The notes beneath the pieces were generated by a model that saw nothing but the letters and a program-made list of their open reading frames with translations, had not been told where the DNA came from and did no database searches. Both the position numbers and the translations under genes were made by a program. Below, in pieces: positions 1 to 3,421 of a stretch of DNA of 5,413 bases (positions are counted from its first letter, which is position 1; each line of letters opens with the position of its first letter). The stretch lies in contig WYEE01000045.1 of assembly GCA_009904025.1 (NCBI GenBank), forward strand, positions 1 through 5,413, given 5' to 3'. This stretch comes from Thermogladius sp. (GTDB lineage Archaea > Thermoproteota > Thermoprotei_A > Sulfolobales > Desulfurococcaceae).

Positions 1-730
1 CGAGCCCCCTTAGGATTGTCACCACTAGGTTCGACTGGTCGTCGCAATCACCCTCCATGTATAGAAGAGTCTCCCAGGGCTCCCTCGGGGGCATTCTTAT
101 AGAGTAGACCAAGTTTGAGTCGACGTAGCCTACTACAGCCTTGACCACGTCTATGGGGTTCGAGATATTGGCTTGCGATGAGATGTAGGTTAGTAGAAGC
201 CTCGTCAACGGGTTTGTGTAATTCCAACCGGGAGTCTCTTCAACGTATCTTCGAAGATAGTCACTAAGGTATATTCTTTGAGCCTCAGACTCCAGGAAGC
301 TGATATTACCGGTGATATAGGCGTTTGAGAAAGCTTGTATACTCTGACCTCTCGTTAAAGCATCTACCTCCACGACGTACTCAACCCAAGCACTAGCCCC
401 TGTTCCCGGCGTTAGATTAAGGGTTGAGCCCGGTATAATTATCCGCAGAGAAGGCTCCTCACCCGGAGTCACAGTGTATTTTGCGGGGAACCCGTTAAAC
501 CATGCGCTAACGTTGATTATCCTCTGCGTTTCATCCCCCACAGGGTAGTTGAAATCCAGTATACCTGTGTCCGCTAATGGAATCCCAGCAGTCCCGTTGT
601 TTACTACTTCATTGTAGATCTTTATGTATACGATCTCTCTTGGAGAAGAAACTTGAGCCTCGACGACGCTCATACTTAGACCAAGTGTTAGCACGACTAA
701 CACAGAGGCTACAGCCAGGGTTCTGATCAT
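1..730 (-). CDS. secreted transglutaminase-like domain protein, 3' end cut off
   Basis: I translated this partial gene from ATG at 730 to the window edge: 243 codons with no stop. Residues 1-25 form a Sec-type signal peptide: Arg3, a hydrophobic core of Ala/Val/Leu, and a V-E-A cleavage site before Gln26. The protein is therefore probably outside the cytoplasmic membrane or anchored to it. Residues 26-200 are beta-rich, with several N-x-S/T sequons, and match no family I can name. Residues 226-243 read MEGDCDDQSNLVVTILRGL. This is the start of a transglutaminase-like core, with Cys229 as the expected nucleophile; the His and Asp of the triad would lie beyond the edge. Archaeal members of this superfamily may act as proteases or crosslinkers; the substrate is unknown. 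No strong Shine-Dalgarno precedes the ATG, and the TATA box predicts a leader of about 10 nt. The superfamily call is fairly safe; the function is open. Confidence 0.8.
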   Translation of the reverse strand, partial: MIRTLAVASVLVVLTLGLSMSVVEAQVSSPREIVYIKIYNEVVNNGTAGIPLADTGILDFNYPVGDETQRIINVSAWFNGFPAKYTVTPGEEPSLRIIIPGSTLNLTPGTGASAWVEYVVEVDALTRGQSIQAFSNAYITGNISFLESEAQRIYLSDYLRRYVEETPGWNYTNPLTRLLLTYISSQANISNPIDVVKAVVGYVDSNLVYSIRMPPREPWETLLYMEGDCDDQSNLVVTILRGL

Positions 731-751
731 GGTATCCTGGGTTTACATTAT

Positions 752-757
752 AAAAAA
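752..757 (-). terminator. T6 tract after the ssb operon
   Basis: Six consecutive T residues on the minus strand, about 29 nt past the stop of the PqqD-like gene and just upstream of the predicted start of the next transcript. Archaeal RNA polymerase terminates at T-rich tracts without needing a hairpin. The placement fits termination of the upstream operon. The call rests on composition and position only. Confidence 0.35.
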
Positions 758-761
758 TATG

Positions 762-770
762 CTTTTAAAC
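762..770 (-). promoter_or_regulatory. TATA box of the transglutaminase-like gene
   Basis: The minus strand reads GTTTAAAAG here, a good archaeal TATA element. Its centre is about 36 nt before the ATG at 730. With the usual spacing of about 26 nt, transcription would start near 740 and leave a leader of about 10 nt. This fits the lack of a strong Shine-Dalgarno. It makes the gene a separate transcription unit from the ssb operon upstream. Confidence 0.5.
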
Positions 771-785
771 GAGACGTATCCGAGG

Positions 786-1100
786 CTAGTACCCGACTAG
801 TTTGACGTTATGAAGGCTTTCAAGTACGGCTATGAGAGGTTCTATAACATACTCTAACTCCACGTTGACATCCTTGCTTAGAGTCTGGGCTACTTCCTCC
901 ACAGTGTGCTCTCCATCGCATAGCAGCCATATGTAGTATGCTAGGGGTGAGAGTTCGTAGACCTCTTCCTCGCTTTTAGCAATGTAGAACTTCTCTTCCT
1001 CCTCTCCGACGAAAGTTCCTTGTCTAAGCGGCTTCAGGCTTTTCATCTCCTCGTACTTCGCCTTGAAATCTTTTTCCGTCTGTCCACGCCCTTCCTCCAT
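786..1100 (-). CDS. PqqD-like protein
   Basis: 104 residues. Residues 48-104 match the PqqD fold: Y-E-L-S-P-L-A at 48-54, an aromatic helix Y-Y-I-W-L-L-C at 55-61, D-G-x-H-T-V-E-E-V at 62-70, then a helical end. Family members are small winged-helix-like proteins. They bind the leader of a ribosomal peptide and present it to a radical-SAM or other modifying enzyme. Residues 1-45 are charged and Lys/Glu-rich and look like a flexible or coiled N-terminal extension. The ATG overlaps the ssb stop in TAATG. It is preceded by a purine-rich GGAGAGG (1104-1110) lying inside the last ssb codons, so translation is probably coupled to ssb. No PQQ genes, radical-SAM enzyme or precursor peptide is visible, so the partner is unknown. 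The domain call is good; a role in PQQ synthesis is unlikely. Confidence 0.75.
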   Translation of the reverse strand: MEEGRGQTEKDFKAKYEEMKSLKPLRQGTFVGEEEEKFYIAKSEEEVYELSPLAYYIWLLCDGEHTVEEVAQTLSKDVNVELEYVIEPLIAVLESLHNVKLVGY

Positions 1101-1543
1101 TAGCCTCTCCTCGGCCTGAAGCCTCCTCTTCTCCTGCCTGGGAAACTAGGTCTACTGGGTTCCTCGGGAGCAGTAGGCGACTCGCTTGGGACATCGCTTA
1201 CCTGGGGCACCTCGCTGTCAGGCAATTCCTTTATCTCGCTTGACTTGCCTACGTTGAGCTGGACCTTCCCCCTGAAGCTGGTGGTCCAGGCATCCTTGAT
1301 TTCAACAGCCTGCCCTTCCTTGATGGTCCCCGCCTTCTCCCCCCAGAGGGTTGTCTCGACACGACCTGTCGAGTCACCTATAACGGCGTTGCTTATCGTC
1401 CTCGGCCCCTTCTTCGTTTGTATCACTTTAGGAGGGGACGCTTCTAGAACCCTGCCTTTGACTTTTATATGATCCATCCCGGGTTTGAGATCTATTATAT
1501 TAACGGGGTTGTCCCCCGTCTTCCCTTCTGATTCACCTTCCAT
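1100..1543 (-). CDS. ssb: single-stranded DNA-binding protein, crenarchaeal type
   Basis: 147 residues, close to the 148 of Sulfolobus solfataricus SSB. An OB fold spans about residues 13-106. I align Trp67, Trp86 and Phe90 with the DNA-stacking Trp56, Trp75 and Phe79 of the Sulfolobus protein. Shared blocks include RVLEAS (31-36), I-Q-T-K-x-G-x-R-T-I-S (41-51), GRVETTLWG (60-68) and AWTT (85-88). After the fold comes a Pro/Ser/Glu linker (107-135) and an Arg/Gly-rich tail (136-147). The protein coats ssDNA in replication and repair and recruits partners through its tail. Unlike the Sulfolobus protein as I recall it, this one lacks an acidic tip and ends in R-P-R-R-G. The gene is second in the operon. 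Its ATG overlaps the nuclease stop as TAATG, with GGAG at 1555-1558, 11 nt upstream. Confidence 0.95.
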   Translation of the reverse strand: MEGESEGKTGDNPVNIIDLKPGMDHIKVKGRVLEASPPKVIQTKKGPRTISNAVIGDSTGRVETTLWGEKAGTIKEGQAVEIKDAWTTSFRGKVQLNVGKSSEIKELPDSEVPQVSDVPSESPTAPEEPSRPSFPGRRRGGFRPRRG

Positions 1544-2058
1544 TATGGTTTCGACTCCGATATGTTGTTAAACCCTAAGCTTGCTATCCTTTTAAACTTA
1601 ACTTTACAGCCTAGGTCTCCGAGAGCCCCACGTACTCTGCTTAAGCAGGCTTCCACACCTTCTTCGCACCTAAATAGATGGGTTTTATTCAAGGGGTCGT
1701 CGCTGGACCCGAAACCGGGGATCGGGGTGAAGAGCTTGCTGAGGAGGCTTGCTACTACGCTCTCCAAATACTCCTCTGTCTCAACTACGTAGTAGCCGAT
1801 TAATCTAGCCGATGGATACGAGGTCAAGTAGTCTATGTGCCAAAACATCTTGTTTTTCCTGGATAAATGCCTCTTAACCCTGGCCTCAACCCCGCCGGAA
1901 CCCAGTGCTGAGCCCACGTAGAAGTAGATGCCAGGACGTAGCTCGAAGACCCTGCCTCCCCTCGTCTTCAAGACCGCATCTTCCAGCAAGTCTACGACCA
2001 GGACGTAGACTCCAACACCCAAGGAACCCCACTGAAAGTTAAAAGACCTCTCCCGCAA
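1543..2058 (-). CDS. Uri/DUF123 GIY-YIG-like endonuclease
   Basis: 171 residues if it starts at TTG 2058. Family hallmarks in order are G-V-Y-V-L at 16-20, G-I-Y-F-Y-V-G-S-A at 43-51, Arg60 and R-H (63-64), W-H-I-D-Y-L at 73-78, and G-F-G-S-S-D (115-120) followed by H-L-F (127-129). This is the DUF123/COG1833 'Uri superfamily' fold, related to GIY-YIG nucleases and presumed to act on nucleic acid. The usual cysteines near the S-D...H-L-F segment seem absent. The start is uncertain. TTG 2058 has no Shine-Dalgarno and sits too close to the TATA element at 2060-2067 to be in its transcript. A second TTG at 2022 (residue 13) gives 159 aa, starts right at the domain, and lies about 16 nt after the predicted transcription start. 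First gene of the ssb operon; its TAA overlaps the ssb ATG. Confidence 0.8.
   Translation of the reverse strand: MRERSFNFQWGSLGVGVYVLVVDLLEDAVLKTRGGRVFELRPGIYFYVGSALGSGGVEARVKRHLSRKNKMFWHIDYLTSYPSARLIGYYVVETEEYLESVVASLLSKLFTPIPGFGSSDDPLNKTHLFRCEEGVEACLSRVRGALGDLGCKVKFKRIASLGFNNISESKP
2038..2045 (+). promoter_or_regulatory. possible TATA box for the C/D sRNA
   Basis: The plus strand reads GTTAAAAG. It resembles the GTTTAAAAG box of the transglutaminase-like gene. Its centre at about 2041.5 puts the expected transcription start near 2067-2068, which is the first base of the terminal stem of the candidate C/D RNA. It lies inside the nuclease gene if that starts at 2058. Agreement of position is the only support. 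Confidence 0.35.
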
Positions 2059-2059
2059 T

Positions 2060-2067
2060 CTTTATAG
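2060..2067. promoter_or_regulatory. symmetric TATA element between divergent genes
   Basis: The plus strand reads CTTTATAG and the minus strand CTATAAAG, so the element is usable in both directions. On plus it predicts a start near 2090, placing GAGG and ATG 2102 shortly downstream for the methyltransferase. On minus it predicts a start near 2038, which excludes TTG 2058 but includes TTG 2022 for the nuclease-ssb-PqqD operon. It is the only strong AT-rich box in the gap between the two genes. Confidence 0.5.
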
Positions 2068-2125
2068 TTTAGTGATGACCCCTGGTTTCAGCTGAGGATT
2101 GATGAGGAGTTACTCGGCTGAAAAC
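2067..2125 (+). ncRNA. candidate box C/D guide sRNA
   Basis: About 59 nt with every element of an archaeal C/D sRNA in order. Box C GTGATGA is at 2072-2078, followed by a 13-nt guide. Box D' CTGA is at 2092-2095, followed by a 3-nt spacer. Box C' TTGATGA is at 2099-2105, followed by a 12-nt guide, and box D CTGA is at 2118-2121. GTTT (2067-2070) pairs with AAAC (2122-2125) directly after box D, leaving A2071 as the extra bulge base, exactly as in a k-turn bound by L7Ae. These are the only two TGATGA sites I find on the plus strand, and both fall in register. By the D+5 rule the modified bases would be an A (opposite T2087) and a G (opposite C2113) in the target; I could not assign a target. 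The RNA overlaps the Shine-Dalgarno and ATG of the methyltransferase gene, so it may instead be a leader k-turn. Confidence 0.65.
2094..2097 (+). promoter_or_regulatory. Shine-Dalgarno of the methyltransferase gene
   Basis: GAGG lies 4 nt before ATG 2102. It supports ATG rather than the TTG directly before it at 2099. An upstream in-frame TGA at 2093-2095 rules out earlier starts such as ATG 2075. The site overlaps box D' of the candidate C/D RNA, and the start codon lies within box C'. Protein bound to that RNA fold would hide both. Confidence 0.5.
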
Positions 2126-2851
2126 GAGAAAGGCATCTACGAGAAGTGCCTAAGTGGGTACAGGAGTATTATAGATGAAACAGTGAGGTACTTCTCGAGG
2201 AGAGTCTACAGGTTTAAATGGAAGAAAATCCCCCTCCCAGAGTTGAGGGGATTAGTCCTAGATGTGGGTTCAGGTTACACCGGAGAATGGCTCTCCTCCA
2301 ATATCCCCGCTGGGTCAAGGCTTGTTCTGCTAGACCTCAACCCTACCGTGTTGGAGAAGACGTGTAACGGTAAGCCGAGTGTCATCTGCATAGTAGGAGA
2401 CGCGTTGAGGCTACCCTTCATCGACGCGGCCTTCACCCGGGTGCTGATGCTGGCCCTCCTCCATCATATTCCAGGCGATGAGTGTAGGAGACTAGCCTTA
2501 AAGGAGGCATACCGCGCTCTGGCAAACGAGGGCATCCTAATAGCAACGGTGTGGTCGCCTTCTAGCCTCCCCTCTAAAACCCGGCTCAGCGACGGGTTTA
2601 TAATTACGGATGACTTCGGCACAAGGTTTGTACACTTGTTTGATAAAGAATCGCTTGTAAGCCTTGTTTCAAGCATCGGTTTAAAGGTGTTGGAGGCAGG
2701 CTTCTTCATCGAGAACCCTCGTAGACCTGATGCCACCACTAATATCTTTGTTAAGGCTGAGAAGCGTTGCGTCGATAAGAACAGTCACCCTAAATCCCCG
2801 AGCATTCGAACCCACGATCACAGAGGACTCCTCTGTTCCACGTTGGGATAA
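2102..2851 (+). CDS. class I SAM methyltransferase, Trm9-like
   Basis: 249 residues from ATG 2102. The Rossmann-fold motifs appear in order: motif I L-D-V-G-S-G-Y-T-G at 53-61, the acidic ribose-binding Asp78 in L-L-D-L-N-P, G-D-A-L-R-L-P-F at 99-106, and the post-motif A-L-L-H-H-I-P at 118-124. A-T-V-W-S at 148-152, F-V-H-L-F at 176-180 and a strand ending in K-A-E-K (218-221) resemble the Trm9/ALKBH8-type family. That family methylates carboxymethyluridine at tRNA position 34. This substrate is inferred; a general small-molecule or RNA methyltransferase cannot be excluded. Residues 222-249 extend past the normal domain end, are Lys/Arg/His-rich, and match nothing I know. The gene is transcribed divergently from the ssb operon and converges on cdd. 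Its start region coincides with the candidate C/D sRNA. Confidence 0.8.
   Translation: MRSYSAENEKGIYEKCLSGYRSIIDETVRYFSRRVYRFKWKKIPLPELRGLVLDVGSGYTGEWLSSNIPAGSRLVLLDLNPTVLEKTCNGKPSVICIVGDALRLPFIDAAFTRVLMLALLHHIPGDECRRLALKEAYRALANEGILIATVWSPSSLPSKTRLSDGFIITDDFGTRFVHLFDKESLVSLVSSIGLKVLEAGFFIENPRRPDATTNIFVKAEKRCVDKNSHPKSPSIRTHDHRGLLCSTLG
2820..2836. repeat. 8-bp perfect inverted repeat in the methyltransferase 3' end
   Basis: ACAGAGGA, one central C, then TCCTCTGT. In RNA it could form a hairpin of about 6 bp with a 5-nt loop. It lies inside the last codons of the methyltransferase gene, in the poorly conserved tail. It may affect 3' end formation or simply reflect young coding sequence. No T tract follows directly. 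Confidence 0.5.
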
Positions 2852-2887
2852 TATTGCCAAGTAGCAACCAAGAGGATTGATTTAGCA

Positions 2888-2907
2888 GGATTAACCCTTT
2901 TTAATCC
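2888..2907. terminator. inverted repeat with T5 after the methyltransferase gene
   Basis: GGATTAA (2888-2894) and TTAATCC (2901-2907) flank CCCTTT, giving a 7-bp stem. T5 runs at 2898-2902. It lies about 40 nt past the methyltransferase stop between two converging genes. Archaeal termination mainly needs the T tract, so the role of the stem is uncertain. Confidence 0.35.
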
Positions 2908-2927
2908 GAGAAGAATGTTCTCCAAGG

Positions 2928-3012
2928 TTTAATCCCCTACCCTCCCTAACCGAAAACAATCTTCACCCGGTTTCCCAGAGAGCTGGCCTCTAGGCTTCGA
3001 TTCGGGATTAAA
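2928..3012. repeat. 9-bp perfect inverted repeat in the convergent gap
   Basis: TTTAATCCC at 2928-2936 is the exact reverse complement of GGGATTAAA at 3004-3012. Together with 2888-2907 this makes four copies of the GGATTAA core in about 125 bp, two in each orientation. The 67 bp between the arms hold no convincing gene. A short CCAGAG...CTCT hairpin is possible near 2970-2990. The rest of the 171-bp gap (2852-3022) shows nothing else I can support. Confidence 0.5.
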
Positions 3013-3022
3013 ACGGGCTAAT

Positions 3023-3421
3023 TCATCCCCTCAGTTTGAAAGGTGACGGCAGTAGCTCCCTCAGGTTTGCAATTATTCTCTCACCGGATTTCACACTGTA
3101 CATTATTATTTCCGCTTCCTCGTTGAACTCCGCTATTACTTGTCTGCAAGCACCACACGGAGGGATAGGGTGCTCTGCATCGGTTACAACGGCCACCGCT
3201 AGTGGTTTCCTCTCACCTGCAGTCACCATCGCTGATATCGCCGATCTCTCGGCACATATTGTAAGGCCGTAACTACTGTTCTCGACGTTGACGCCTCTGT
3301 GGATGTTGCCCTTGTCTGTTATGAGGGCTGAGGCGACGTGGATACCGCTGTAGGGGGCGTAGGAGTTTGGCAAGACTTTAACAGCTTCTTCTATAAGCTT
3401 TTGAATAGTCCTCTCATCCAA
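3023..3421 (-). CDS. cdd: cytidine deaminase
   Basis: 132 residues, the normal size of the small tetrameric, one-zinc-per-subunit cytidine deaminases. It converts cytidine and deoxycytidine to uridine and deoxyuridine in cytoplasmic pyrimidine salvage. Key features are Y-A-P-Y-S at 21-25, N-V-E-N at 45-48 (ribose contacts), C-A-E at 56-58 (Cys56 zinc ligand, Glu58 catalytic acid/base), P-C-G-A-C at 88-92 (zinc ligands Cys89 and Cys92), and the C-terminal L-L-P-S-P-F at 123-128. All catalytic residues are present. The start is TTG 3421; an in-frame stop lies just upstream and the next in-frame ATG is Met65, beyond the active-site Cys. GGTGA at 3428-3432 supports it. The gene overlaps the end of ileS by 8 nt, so it is probably co-transcribed and translationally coupled. 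Confidence 0.95.
   Translation of the reverse strand: MDERTIQKLIEEAVKVLPNSYAPYSGIHVASALITDKGNIHRGVNVENSSYGLTICAERSAISAMVTAGERKPLAVAVVTDAEHPIPPCGACRQVIAEFNEEAEIIMYSVKSGERIIANLRELLPSPFKLRG

Noticed and set aside
1245..1792. Plus-strand open frames opposite ssb and the nuclease gene
   Set aside because: Low-complexity shadow translations without family similarity; the minus-strand genes explain the sequence.
2464..2739. Minus-strand open frame inside the methyltransferase gene
   Set aside because: It lies opposite clear SAM-methyltransferase motifs and has no identifiable features.
2804..2836. tRNA-like fragment on the minus strand: GGGTTCGAAT preceded by a stem-loop resembling an anticodon arm
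   Set aside because: The bases after the T loop (GCTCG) do not pair with GTGGG, the presumed anticodon loop lacks U33 and has only 5 nt if the stem is extended, and there is no D arm or acceptor stem. GGTTCGA also occurs by chance near positions 26 and 157, so this is weak evidence even for a tRNA remnant.
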